Positions 15,462 through 24,324 of a stretch of 43,161 bases of DNA are shown here, piece after piece. This DNA comes from Chitinophagaceae bacterium (lineage in GTDB: Bacteria > Bacteroidota > Bacteroidia > Chitinophagales > Chitinophagaceae). Location of the stretch: NCBI GenBank assembly GCA_022841365.1, contig JALHRP010000002.1:1-43161 (forward strand), given 5' to 3'. A program made the position numbers and the translations under genes. The notes under the pieces were generated by a model that searched no databases, was not told where the DNA came from, and worked only from the letters and a program-made list of their open reading frames with translations. The stretch's first letter is position 1; every line of letters starts with the position of its first letter.

Positions 15462-16982
15462 ATGAACCTCACGTTACTGCTCATATTGCCCCTTGCATTT
15501 TCACTCCTCTTATTAATTGTAAAAGGATTGAAACAAGTTCGTACTGTTGCACTGGTTGCTGCTGTTGCACAACTTGGGCTCAGTCTTTTTTTAGTGTATC
15601 AATTTTTGCAGGAAAGAGTTGCCGGCAGCGCTGCATTTTTGTTCGAACAGAATTACACCTGGTATAAGGCGCTGAATATCCGTTATCATGTTGGTGTAGA
15701 CGGAATCTCCATTGCTATGATCTTATTAACCGCCTTTGTTGTATTGGCAGGAGTGCTTGTTTCATGGAACCAGGAAAAATTACACAAAGAGTTTTTCTTC
15801 CTGCTGCTCTTTTTAAGTTTAGGTGCTTATGGTTTCTTTATATCTCTCGATCTGTTCACCATGTTCTTCTTCCTTGAAGTAGCTGTGATACCGAAATTTT
15901 TATTGATCGGTATCTGGGGAAGCGGAAAGAAAGAATACAGTGCATTGAAACTGGCGCTGATGCTGATGGCCGGTTCAGCGTTGGTATTTGTAGGACTCTC
16001 CGGATTATACTTTAATACAAGTATCAACGGTGCTCATTCATTTGATCTTGTTGAAATTTCACAGCAGAATATTCCTGCCACACTTCAGAATTTATTTTTC
16101 CCGTTTGCTTTTATTGGCTTTGGCATTTTCACCGCATTGTTTCCATTTCATACATGGGTGCCCGACGGACACTCAAGTGCACCAACAGCAGCTTCTATGT
16201 TCCTCGCCGGCATATCCATGAAACTCGGTGGCTATGGTTGCTTACGTGTTGCTACTTATTTAATGCCTGATGCTGCTGAACATTATTCAACCATCATCAT
16301 CATCTTATCCTGCATTGCTATTTTATACGGTGCATTTGCTACCATGATGCAGACCGATCTGAAATACATCAACGCCTACTCATCAGTAAGTCATTGCGGT
16401 TTTGTATTACTTGGGATTGGTATGTTAACCAAAACATCCATCAACGGCGCTGTGTTGCAAATGGTGAGTCATGGGTTGATGACAGCTCTTTTTTTTGCTG
16501 TGATTGGTATGATCTATGAACGTACACATACCAGACAGGTTGCACAACTGGGCGGCTTATTAAAAGTAATGCCGTTTATTTCATCGGTATTTGTGATTGC
16601 AGGTTTGTGTTCACTCGGCTTGCCCGGCTTGAGTGGATTTGTTGCGGAGATGACGGTGTTCATGGGCAGCTGGCAAAGAGCCGGTGCGTTTTATCATACA
16701 GCAACGATTGTTGCCTGTGCTTCTATTGTTGTAACCGCAGTATATATTTTAAGAGCGGTGGGTTCTGTTATTAACGGACCACTTAAAATTCCGGAGACAA
16801 GCTCTCCTCTCCTTTGGGGAGGAGTTGGAGGAGGGGCTGATGCAGGATGGAATGAAAAAACAGCAGCCGTTTTGTTGCTGGTTGGAATATTGTTGATGGG
16901 ATTGGTACCTTTCTGGTTTACCGATCTCATTAATCCGGGAACAGAAATGCTGATGCAAAAAATTGGATCAACGGTAAAGTAA
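15462..16982 (+). CDS. nuoM: NADH-quinone oxidoreductase subunit M
   Basis: Antiporter-like proton-pumping subunit of the membrane arm. The 506-residue product has the conserved FFLEVAVIPKFLLIG motif with its glutamate, FPFHTWVPDGHSSAPTAASM and MQTDLKYINAYSSVSHCGF. Near residues 447-459 the frame runs through a GC-rich palindromic repeat and gains a glycine-rich stretch (SSPLLWGGVGGGADAG) in a loop between late helices. This is likely tolerated there, but is unusual. The stop is 9 bases before nuoN. Transcription must cross the transposase unit upstream or start from it. Confidence 0.96.
   Translation: MNLTLLLILPLAFSLLLLIVKGLKQVRTVALVAAVAQLGLSLFLVYQFLQERVAGSAAFLFEQNYTWYKALNIRYHVGVDGISIAMILLTAFVVLAGVLVSWNQEKLHKEFFFLLLFLSLGAYGFFISLDLFTMFFFLEVAVIPKFLLIGIWGSGKKEYSALKLALMLMAGSALVFVGLSGLYFNTSINGAHSFDLVEISQQNIPATLQNLFFPFAFIGFGIFTALFPFHTWVPDGHSSAPTAASMFLAGISMKLGGYGCLRVATYLMPDAAEHYSTIIIILSCIAILYGAFATMMQTDLKYINAYSSVSHCGFVLLGIGMLTKTSINGAVLQMVSHGLMTALFFAVIGMIYERTHTRQVAQLGGLLKVMPFISSVFVIAGLCSLGLPGLSGFVAEMTVFMGSWQRAGAFYHTATIVACASIVVTAVYILRAVGSVINGPLKIPETSSPLLWGGVGGGADAGWNEKTAAVLLLVGILLMGLVPFWFTDLINPGTEMLMQKIGSTVK
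16800..16838 (+). repeat. GC-rich palindromic repeat inside nuoM, in frame
   Basis: AGCTCTCCTCTCC, TTT, GGGGAGGAG, then TTGGAGGAGGGGCT is the same type of palindrome as those in the operon spacers and near atpC. It contributes an in-frame peptide to NuoM without stop codons or a frameshift. Confidence 0.75.
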
Positions 16983-16991
16983 AATAAAGTA

Positions 16992-18395
16992 ATGAGTAAT
17001 TTTTTTCTTTTAATGCAACAGGAATTGCTGTTAACAGCAATCATTTTTATTCTTCTGTTCATGAAGCTGAGTGCTGTTGAATGGAAACCAAAGAACCTGT
17101 TGCTGATTGTAAATATATTATTGACCATTAATCTGGCTGCAGGATTTTTCTTTAATGGATTTGGTTATCTGTTTGGCGATATGTTTCAAACTAATGAACT
17201 GTTGCGGTTAGAAAAGAACATGCTCAATCTGGGCACACTCATTATTTCCCTGCAATCGTACAACTGGTTAATGAAGCATGAACATATCGTTGAGTTTTAT
17301 CTGCTTATGCTTTCTACTTTGCTTGGTATGTTTTTTATGCTGAGCAGTCATAATCTGTTGATGTTTTATGTGGGTCTTGAGCTTGCAAGTATTCCGCTGG
17401 CAGCATTGGCAAACTTCGATCTGGACAAACGACGATCATCTGAAGCTGCCATGAAATACATCATGTCATCTGCTTTTGCATCAGGTCTTTTATTGTTTGG
17501 CATTTCCATGATTTATGGTGTAGCAGGCAGTTTAAACTTTTCCGATCTGCAGGCAGCAGCATCTACCCAGCCATTGTTTTTGTTTTCTTTTATTCTGTTA
17601 ATTGCCGGGTTTGGTTTTAAAATTTCAGCAGTTCCATTTCATTTATGGACGGCTGATGTGTATGAAGGATCACCTGTTGCTGTTACATCTTACTTATCTG
17701 TTATCTCAAAAGGCAGTATGATCTTTGTAATGACGAGTGTGTTATTTACAGTCTTTGATAAACTGTTTTACAACTGGTATAACATGATGGCAGTGCTGGC
17801 CGTGTTATCCATGCTCATCGGAAATTTATTTGCCATTCGTCAGCAAAACATCAAACGATTCCTTGCCTTCTCATCCATTGCACAAGTAGGTTTTATTTTA
17901 ATTGGTGTAACAGGTGGCGATCATGCAGGTTTTAGTTCTGTGGTATATTTTGTATTGATCTATCTGTTTTCAAACCTCGCTGTATTTGGGGTGATCAGTT
18001 TAGTGAGTGCCGAAAAAGGAAAAGAAAATATTGATGACTACAAAGGGTTTTACAAAACCAATCCAATGTTGACATGGATATTGGCCATTGCTTTGTTTTC
18101 ATTGGCCGGCATACCACCCACTGCAGGTTTCTTTGGTAAGTTCTTTTTATTACTGGCAGGTGCAGGAAGAAACAATTACCTGCTCATTACAATTGCAGCT
18201 TTAAATATGGTTGTATCTCTCTATTATTATCTGCGGATCATCAAAGCTATGTTTATGGATGCGAATGAAAGGCCGATTGAAAAAGTGGAGATGACCTGGA
18301 GTCCGAAACTGGCAATGGGCATTTGTGTTGCTGGTATTGTGATCACCGGAGTTGTTAGTGGTGCCTATGAATATATTTATTCGTTGGTGAAATAA
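16992..18395 (+). CDS. nuoN: NADH-quinone oxidoreductase subunit N
   Basis: Third antiporter-like subunit of the membrane arm. The 467-residue product has FYVGLELASIPLAALANF with the conserved glutamate, KISAVPFHLWTADVYEGSPV with the conserved lysine and histidine region, and IKRFLAFSSIAQVGFILIG. Last gene of the complex I cluster. Length is normal. Confidence 0.97.
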   Translation: MSNFFLLMQQELLLTAIIFILLFMKLSAVEWKPKNLLLIVNILLTINLAAGFFFNGFGYLFGDMFQTNELLRLEKNMLNLGTLIISLQSYNWLMKHEHIVEFYLLMLSTLLGMFFMLSSHNLLMFYVGLELASIPLAALANFDLDKRRSSEAAMKYIMSSAFASGLLLFGISMIYGVAGSLNFSDLQAAASTQPLFLFSFILLIAGFGFKISAVPFHLWTADVYEGSPVAVTSYLSVISKGSMIFVMTSVLFTVFDKLFYNWYNMMAVLAVLSMLIGNLFAIRQQNIKRFLAFSSIAQVGFILIGVTGGDHAGFSSVVYFVLIYLFSNLAVFGVISLVSAEKGKENIDDYKGFYKTNPMLTWILAIALFSLAGIPPTAGFFGKFFLLLAGAGRNNYLLITIAALNMVVSLYYYLRIIKAMFMDANERPIEKVEMTWSPKLAMGICVAGIVITGVVSGAYEYIYSLVK

Positions 18396-18410
18396 AATGT
18401 AAAGAATTAG

Positions 18411-18450
18411 GTTTCACGCAAAGGGAGCAAAGAAGCAAAGGCGCAAAAAA
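18411..18450. repeat. Low-complexity repeat after nuoN
   Basis: GTTTCACGCAAAGGGAGC followed by AAAGAAGCAAAGGCGCAAAAA is a purine-rich direct repeat of CAAAG/GCAAAG units, about 15 bases after nuoN. I recall similar blocks between genes of other Bacteroidota, but cannot check this here. Confidence 0.45.
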
Positions 18451-18516
18451 TAAGCTTGTTTTTGATTCTTTCCATTAAGGTTTGCAAAACGAACATCATA
18501 AATCGTACTTTATATT

Positions 18517-18927
18517 ATGGCTATCAATAAAAATCATGAATTTGAAGATCTGGATGGAGTGAAATGTGCCATCGTGCAAAAGAATGCATCAAAGGAACGT
18601 GTTGCTTTTTTAAAAGACTTACTTGAATTCAACCGGTATAACGTAATTGTTGTTCCATCTCCTCCCCCAAAAGTTGCTGCTCCTCCTAAACCTGTTGAGG
18701 GAGAAACGGCATCTGCCTTCGCTGAAGCTCCGGCAGACATGCCTGAAACCTTCACCATTGGCGTTACAGATGTGATGTTTAATGCTACGAATGCTATCTT
18801 CGGCAGATTATTGAAAACAAAAGAGGGGCATACTGTTACTCTGGCTTACTGGCAACAGGAAGAAACAACCAGCAGCGATCATATCCCTTATTTTTCTTTA
18901 GACGAAAACAGCCAACAATGGAAGTAA
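18517..18927 (+). CDS. Hypothetical protein with an in-frame palindromic repeat
   Basis: A 136-residue soluble protein that I cannot assign. An N-terminal part (residues 1-47, EDLDGVKCAIVQKNASKERV) and a C-terminal part (from about residue 78, FTIGVTDVMFNATNAIFGRLL) are joined by a proline-rich linker. The linker contains SAFAEAPAD, encoded by a palindromic repeat at 18711-18738. Its last 10 bases overlap the start of the next gene, so the two are probably co-translated. Confidence 0.7.
   Translation: MAINKNHEFEDLDGVKCAIVQKNASKERVAFLKDLLEFNRYNVIVVPSPPPKVAAPPKPVEGETASAFAEAPADMPETFTIGVTDVMFNATNAIFGRLLKTKEGHTVTLAYWQQEETTSSDHIPYFSLDENSQQWK
18711..18738 (+). repeat. Palindromic repeat within a coding region
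   Basis: TCTGCC (18712-18717) pairs with GGCAGA (18732-18737), and CTTC pairs with GAAG inside. It encodes SAFAEAPAD in the proline-rich linker of the surrounding gene. I recall this peptide type from other Bacteroidota repeats translated in frame. Confidence 0.6.
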
Positions 18928-19370
18928 AAAATTTATTTGATCAACAGGCGTATAATGAGATCATGATCCGTCTGCAAAACCTGTCGGCAACCAGTGAACG
19001 CAAATGGGGCAAAATGACAGCTGCACAAATGCTGGCACATTGCAAAGAAGCCTACAAGGTTCCGCTTACCAGTAAAAAATTAAAACGAAAACTCATCAGT
19101 TATATCGGATGGATCTTCAGCCCGATGTTATATAACGACCGGCCTTACCGGCAAAGCTTACCTACTGCGCCCAATTTTATTATTAAAGATGATCGTGATT
19201 TTGATAAAGAAAAAACAGAAATGCTTTCTATTGTAAAAGCGTTTCATGAAAGAGGATCCAGTGGTATTGGTGATAAAATGCATCCAACATTTGGAAGATT
19301 AACGGCTGAGCAATGGGGCAAGAGTATGTGGAAGCATCTCGATCATCATTTAAGGCAGTTTGGGGTTTGA
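18918..19370 (+). CDS. DUF1569 / DinB-like helical protein
   Basis: A 150-residue protein resembling DUF1569, a four-helix bundle related to the DinB/YfiT group of putative metal-dependent proteins. Conserved-looking features are KMTAAQMLAHCKEAY near residue 34 and the C-terminal MWKHLDHHLRQFGV, whose histidines would match the metal-ligand positions of the DinB fold. Activity unknown. The ATG lies inside the end of the preceding gene. Confidence 0.75.
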   Translation: MEVKNLFDQQAYNEIMIRLQNLSATSERKWGKMTAAQMLAHCKEAYKVPLTSKKLKRKLISYIGWIFSPMLYNDRPYRQSLPTAPNFIIKDDRDFDKEKTEMLSIVKAFHERGSSGIGDKMHPTFGRLTAEQWGKSMWKHLDHHLRQFGV

Positions 19371-19374
19371 CACA

Positions 19375-19427
19375 GCCCCTCTAAATCTTCCGCCGAGGCG
19401 GAGAAACTTGCCAACCATAGCCCATGC
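19375..19427 (+). repeat. Solitary left half of the composite spacer element
   Basis: GCCCCTCTAAATCTTCCGCC, GAGGCGGAG, then AAACTTGCCAACCATAGCCC begins 4 bases after a stop codon, like the left hairpins of the nuo spacers. No right-hand hairpin precedes the next gene. Confidence 0.6.
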
Positions 19428-19499
19428 TATTACAATCTCAACTTATATTTATTTTAGCGTATTATAAAAACAACCAGCACAACCAAAACTTACAAATAC

Positions 19500-19745
19500 A
19501 TGGCGCAAAAGCAACTTTCAGAAATGTCCGAAGAAGAATTAAAGAAAAACATTAAACTGGTTACAGTTGCAGTAGCTGTTATTACAGCATCTATACTGAT
19601 CATGTTTATTTCTGCTGTTTACTCTTATGCAAAAAAAGGATTTACGGCTACTGTTGTTTTACCATTTGCATTTATGCCCATTGCCATCATGAATTTTATG
19701 AATCTGAAAAAGATTAAAGCGGAGCTTGATTCGAGAAATAAATAA
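19500..19745 (+). CDS. Small membrane protein of unknown function
   Basis: An 81-residue product with a charged N-terminus (QLSEMSEEELKKNIK), two hydrophobic helices (about 20-42 and 48-65) and a charged tail (KKIKAELDSRNK). No recognisable family. It lies just ahead of a lipoprotein gene in the same direction. Confidence 0.65.
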   Translation: MAQKQLSEMSEEELKKNIKLVTVAVAVITASILIMFISAVYSYAKKGFTATVVLPFAFMPIAIMNFMNLKKIKAELDSRNK

Positions 19746-19768
19746 AGTGTCAGGCACAATTTTAACCA

Positions 19769-20311
19769 ATGACAATTCACAACCTAATTCTCACCTCTAT
19801 TATTTTGATATTGTTTTCGTGTTGCACAAACAATTCGGCAAATAGTTCACAAATTAAAAGTGACACTAATTCAAGGCAGTCAAACAACCTGCCTGAGGCA
19901 AAGGTTGACACACTGGTGAATGCAATGGAGCAATATGCAGAAATCATTAGAATAATTCAAAAAGGGAACACTGCATTTATAGATGTTGATTATATACAAT
20001 TTTTAACTGGAGATGCTGCAATAGAGGCTGCAAAAAAAGTACATGAAGCTGATACTTTTGTAACAAAAGATGGCAAGATTGAATTTGCTGTACTTAACGA
20101 CTATTTTATAGTAAACGAGAGCAAAAAAATCAGACAATTGCTTGTGTCCAAAGATTGTGTGTTTGATTTAATAATGAATCCCGACAGGCTCCATCCAATC
20201 TCCGGGAACTCATTAAAAAGCTTGCTTTTGATTTATAAAGACAGCCCTTTTATTCTGACACTGAATGACAAAGGAGTTATCGTAAAAATTAAGGAAGTGT
20301 TTGTACCATAA
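19769..20311 (+). CDS. Lipoprotein of unknown function
   Basis: A 180-residue product with a lipoprotein signal peptide ending LILFSC and a serine/asparagine-rich linker. The mature part (IIRIIQKGNTAFIDVDYIQFLTGD, quoted in part: GNTAFIDVDYIQFLTGD) has mixed strands and helices and no known motif. It follows the small membrane protein by 23 bases. More AT-rich than the nuo genes. Convergent with the PFOR gene. Confidence 0.65.
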   Translation: MTIHNLILTSIILILFSCCTNNSANSSQIKSDTNSRQSNNLPEAKVDTLVNAMEQYAEIIRIIQKGNTAFIDVDYIQFLTGDAAIEAAKKVHEADTFVTKDGKIEFAVLNDYFIVNESKKIRQLLVSKDCVFDLIMNPDRLHPISGNSLKSLLLIYKDSPFILTLNDKGVIVKIKEVFVP

Positions 20312-20353
20312 TTTCAAAAGTTTTACAGCCGATTTTTAATTGCTGTTAATTCT

Positions 20354-23300
20354 TTATAATCCTTTCAATGTTTCCAAACGTTCCCACTTGCTCACTTTTG
20401 CATCCTGTGCCTGATCCATAAAACGTGCAGCGAGTTCAGGATCTTTTGCTTTAATAATGTTGAAACGGTTTTCATGATACATAAACTCACTCAGGTCCAT
20501 TGAAGGATCTTTTGAATCAACCACAAAGCGTTGTCCTTTTGGTTTCATCGGATTGTAATGAAACAACGGCCAGTAACCACTCTTCACTGCAAAATCCTGT
20601 TCTTCTGCACCATGTGCCATATCAATACCATGCGCAATACAATGACTGTATGCAATGATCAACGAAGGACCGGGATATGCTTCTGCTTCAAGAATAGTGC
20701 GGATGGTATGCATATCATTTCCACCCATCGCAATTTGTGCAACATAAGCAGTGCCATGTGCAATGGCCTGCAGTGCCAGATCTTTCTTACCGGTTGTTTT
20801 TCCATTTACACTAAACTTTGCACTGGAACCTAATGGTGTTGATTTTGATTTCTGTCCACCGGTATTGCTGTACACTTCGGTATCTAATACCATGATGTTT
20901 ACATTTTCACCAGTGCTCAGCACATGATCCAATCCACCATAACCAATATCATAAGCCCAGCCATCACCACCAATAATCCAGATGGATTTTTCTTCTAAGA
21001 AATCTGCCAGATGGAACAGATTCAATGCAGCCATGGAACGCTCATGCTTTAAACGATTTTTCAATTCAAGAACCAATTCATGTTTTTCATGCAGACCTGC
21101 TTCCGTTGTTTCTTCGGTATTGATAATCTTATCAACCAACTCTTCTCCAATCATCGGTCGTAACTCATCCATCAACTGCATTGCCATTTCTTTTTTCTTA
21201 TTACTTGCCATGGAAATGCCCAAACCAAACTCTGCATTATCTTCAAATAAACTGTTAGCCCAGGCAGGTCCAACACCTTCGTTATTTTTTGTCCATGGTG
21301 TTGTTGGCAAGTTAGCACCAAAGATGGATGAACACCCTGTTGCATTTGCAACGATCATACGCTCACCGAACAACTGTGTTAAGAGTTTTATATAAGGTGT
21401 TTCACCACAACCGGCGCATGCACCACTAAACTCAAACAACGGTTGAAAGAACTGTGAACCTTTCACGGTATTCTTATTCACTCTTGTACGATCTACTTCC
21501 GGAATGGTTAAGAAAAAATCCCAGTTCTCTTTTTCTTTTTCCCGGATGGGGGTTTTATCCATCATGTTGATGGCTTTGTGGGCAGGATCTGTTTTGCTGC
21601 TAATAGGACAAAACTCAACACACAATGTACAACCGGTGCAATCTTCTGTTGACACCTGCAACGTGTATGCTTCAGTTTCTTTGTTCCATTCTTTACCAAT
21701 TGGATCTGTATGTTGAAAACCTGGAGGTGCATTTTCTAATAACGATTTGTCATACACTTTCGGACGAATAGCTGCATGCGGACAAATGATAAAACATTTA
21801 CCACACTGTGTACACAACGATGTATCCCAAACCGGCACTGCATCTGCAATGTTGCGTTTCTCCCATTTGGTGGTACCACTTGGGAAGGTTCCATCAATCG
21901 GGAATGCACTCACCGGTAATTCATCACCTTCGCCTGCAATAATTTTACCCAATACTTCTTTTACAAAGTCAGGAGCAGCATCAGGCACAGCATCTCCAAT
22001 TGGTCTGTTACCGATCAGATATGTTGAATAATCAACTTCATATAAATTCGCCAGTGTTTGATCTACTGCTTCATAGTTCTTTTGCAGCACTGCTTCACCT
22101 TTTTTCCAGTATGTATCATAAATGGCTTCTTTAATTTTGGCAATGGCTTCTTCTCTCGGCAATACATTGCTGATGGCGAAGAAACAGGTTTGCAGAATAG
22201 TATTGATGCGGTTGCCCATTCCCGCTTCTTTTGCTACGGTGTAGGCATTAATGGCATAGAACTTTAATTTTTTATGAACAATCTCCTCCTGAATTTTCTT
22301 CGGCAGCTTATCCCACAACTCTTCCTGCTCATACGGAGCATTCAATAAAAACACTGCACCTTCTTCAGCATCTTTCAGAATATCATACTTAGTGAGATAA
22401 TTAAAATGATGACAGGCAACAAAATTTGCAGATTGCACCAGGTAAGTTGAATGAATAGGATTTTCACCAAAACGCAAATGCGATACAGTTAAGGATCCTG
22501 ATTTTTTTGAATCGTACACAAAGTATCCCTGCACATGATCGTTGGTTTTCTCACCAATAATTTTAATGGAGTTTTTGTTTGCACTCACAGTACCATCTGC
22601 ACCTAATCCAAAAAACAAACCACGGAATTGATGTTGCTTTTCAAGATTAAATGTTTTGTCGTACTCCAGACTTGTATGCGTAACATCATCATCAATACCA
22701 ATGGTAAAGTGATTTTTTGGTTTGTCTTTTTTTAATTCACGGAACACTGCTTTCACCATGGCCGGTGTAAATTCTTTGCTCGATAAACCATAACGTCCGC
22801 CAATCACATGCGCATGATGATTTTCCTGTGCTTCGTTCAATGCATTCACCACGTTCATGTACAAGGCTTCACCAATACCGTTTGGTTCTTTATATCTGTC
22901 GAGCACAGCAATACTCACCACACTTTTCGGCATTGTTTTAATAAATGCCTGTACATCCAACGGACGGAACAAACGCACCACAATCATTCCCACATGCGAT
23001 CCTGCCTCATTCAAATAATCAACCGTTTCTTTTACTGCACCTGCACCCGAACCCATGATCACAATGACACGATCAGGATGTGCATGTCCGTAGTATTCAT
23101 ATAAATTGTATTGACGACCGGTGAGTTTTGCAAACTCATCCATAGTTGATTGTACAATGGAAGGAACATTTGCATGATAGGTATTCGCCGCTTCCCTGTT
23201 TTGGAAAAACACATCCGGATTTTGTGCCGTACCACGAACAGAAGGATTGCTAGGATTCAATGCACGGTTACGATGTGCATGAATGGCTTCCATATCCATC

Positions 23301-23911
23301 ATTTGTTCAATCACATCATCAGCGATCACTTCAACTTCATTCAGTTCATGCGAAGTACGGAAGCCATCAAAAATATTCAGAAACGGAACTCTTGCTTTTA
23401 ATGTAGCCGATTGAGCGATCAACGCCATATCCATTACTTCCTGCGGATTGTTACCAAACAACATCGCAAAACCGGTTGAACGTACTGCCATCACATCACT
23501 GTGATCACCAAAAATAGAAAGCGCATGCGTTGCCAAACTACGTGCGGCAATATGAAAGACTGCAGGTGTTAATTCACCTGCAATTTTATACATGTTGGGA
23601 ATCATGAGCAACAAACCCTGTGAAGCTGTAAATGTAGAAGCCAATGCACCGCCCTGCAATGCACCGTGGATAGCACCTGCTGCGCCGGCTTCACTTTGCA
23701 TTTCCATAATACGGGGAACAGTACCAAAAATATTCTTCATGCCTTTGGCACTCCATTCATCGGCCCACTCGCCCATTGTACTCGATGGTGTAATGGGATA
23801 AATGGCGCACACTTCATTGCATTTATACGCAATGTATGCGGCTGCTTCGTTGCCATCCATTACCTCGTACAATGCTTTGTCCTGTTCAGCCGGTTTGGTT
23901 GTTGCTTCCAT
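20354..23911 (-). CDS. nifJ: Pyruvate:ferredoxin (flavodoxin) oxidoreductase, single-chain
   Basis: Oxidises pyruvate and CoA to acetyl-CoA and CO2, reducing ferredoxin or flavodoxin; thiamine diphosphate and three [4Fe-4S] clusters. The 1185-residue product has all expected domains: N-terminal DGNEAAAYIAYKCNEVCAIYPITPSS (seen in part as YPITPSSTMGEWADEW), two CxxCxxCxxxCP motifs (Cys700/703/706/710 and Cys758/761/764/768), proximal-cluster cysteines 832, 835 and 860, and a thiamine-diphosphate site GGDGWAYDIGYGG. The ATG at 23911 is preferred over a TTG two codons upstream. The enzyme is oxygen-sensitive, so it suggests anoxic or microoxic phases. It could supply reduced ferredoxin to the complex I encoded nearby. 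Confidence 0.97.
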   Translation of the reverse strand: MEATTKPAEQDKALYEVMDGNEAAAYIAYKCNEVCAIYPITPSSTMGEWADEWSAKGMKNIFGTVPRIMEMQSEAGAAGAIHGALQGGALASTFTASQGLLLMIPNMYKIAGELTPAVFHIAARSLATHALSIFGDHSDVMAVRSTGFAMLFGNNPQEVMDMALIAQSATLKARVPFLNIFDGFRTSHELNEVEVIADDVIEQMMDMEAIHAHRNRALNPSNPSVRGTAQNPDVFFQNREAANTYHANVPSIVQSTMDEFAKLTGRQYNLYEYYGHAHPDRVIVIMGSGAGAVKETVDYLNEAGSHVGMIVVRLFRPLDVQAFIKTMPKSVVSIAVLDRYKEPNGIGEALYMNVVNALNEAQENHHAHVIGGRYGLSSKEFTPAMVKAVFRELKKDKPKNHFTIGIDDDVTHTSLEYDKTFNLEKQHQFRGLFFGLGADGTVSANKNSIKIIGEKTNDHVQGYFVYDSKKSGSLTVSHLRFGENPIHSTYLVQSANFVACHHFNYLTKYDILKDAEEGAVFLLNAPYEQEELWDKLPKKIQEEIVHKKLKFYAINAYTVAKEAGMGNRINTILQTCFFAISNVLPREEAIAKIKEAIYDTYWKKGEAVLQKNYEAVDQTLANLYEVDYSTYLIGNRPIGDAVPDAAPDFVKEVLGKIIAGEGDELPVSAFPIDGTFPSGTTKWEKRNIADAVPVWDTSLCTQCGKCFIICPHAAIRPKVYDKSLLENAPPGFQHTDPIGKEWNKETEAYTLQVSTEDCTGCTLCVEFCPISSKTDPAHKAINMMDKTPIREKEKENWDFFLTIPEVDRTRVNKNTVKGSQFFQPLFEFSGACAGCGETPYIKLLTQLFGERMIVANATGCSSIFGANLPTTPWTKNNEGVGPAWANSLFEDNAEFGLGISMASNKKKEMAMQLMDELRPMIGEELVDKIINTEETTEAGLHEKHELVLELKNRLKHERSMAALNLFHLADFLEEKSIWIIGGDGWAYDIGYGGLDHVLSTGENVNIMVLDTEVYSNTGGQKSKSTPLGSSAKFSVNGKTTGKKDLALQAIAHGTAYVAQIAMGGNDMHTIRTILEAEAYPGPSLIIAYSHCIAHGIDMAHGAEEQDFAVKSGYWPLFHYNPMKPKGQRFVVDSKDPSMDLSEFMYHENRFNIIKAKDPELAARFMDQAQDAKVSKWERLETLKGL

Positions 23912-23955
23912 GTTCAATTGATTTATTGCAACGAAATTACCCGAGCCTGCATGGG

Positions 23956-23974
23956 TGATGAATGACGTTCATCA
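23956..23974. promoter_or_regulatory. Possible operator upstream of PFOR
   Basis: TGATGAA-TGACG-TTCATCA is a perfect inverted repeat with 7-base arms, 45 bases before the PFOR start codon. The symmetry and position fit a dimeric regulator site. A weak -7-like sequence (TAATTTCG) lies between it and the gene. The regulator is unknown. Confidence 0.4.
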
Positions 23975-24062
23975 GTAAAAAGACTAATTGCGGTGAGGAA
24001 AATCAGGAATGCAAAGGTGTTGGTCAGCAGTTGTATTCTATGGCATCAATTGTTGCAGTTTA

Positions 24063-24081
24063 CCCTGAGCTTGTCGAAGGG
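24063..24081. repeat. Interspersed palindrome
   Basis: CCCTGAGCTTGTCGAAGGG, a hairpin (CCCT...AGGG with inner GAGCTTGTC). I recall it as a short repeat in many bacterial genomes, lying here in a 413-bp non-coding stretch. Confidence 0.6.
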
Positions 24082-24135
24082 CTCGTTTCATAGTTCCGGT
24101 TTCATGGCGTCAAGAATTAGCGGCAGAATGATGTT

Positions 24136-24198
24136 AGGTATGCCATACTTTGTGCAGCTTACTGAAATTAATCATGCATTTGCAAGTATGGCATACCT
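24136..24198. repeat. Perfect inverted repeat, 15-bp arms
   Basis: AGGTATGCCATACTT (24136-24150) and AAGTATGGCATACCT (24184-24198) are perfect inverted copies 33 bases apart. Each arm is itself palindromic (GTATG-C-CATAC). There is no convincing gene between the arms. The rest of 23912-24324 holds only this repeat, the palindrome at 24063 and the possible PFOR operator. Confidence 0.7.
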
Positions 24199-24324
24199 GT
24201 AGCCGTGCAGTTATGCAACTGATGATCATGAATATGAAGTTGAGTTATTGGTACGTCTCATTACCTTCTCATAAAAATCATTATTTTACAAAAGGATTTC
24301 GATCATTAACAACAAACGAAAAAA

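Noticed and set aside
20982-21395. 137-codon plus-strand frame opposite PFOR
   Set aside because: It overlaps the thiamine-diphosphate region of PFOR; a shadow of codon bias.
24136-24198. Attachment site or integron site
   Set aside because: No integrase or cassette gene is nearby, so only an inverted repeat is claimed.
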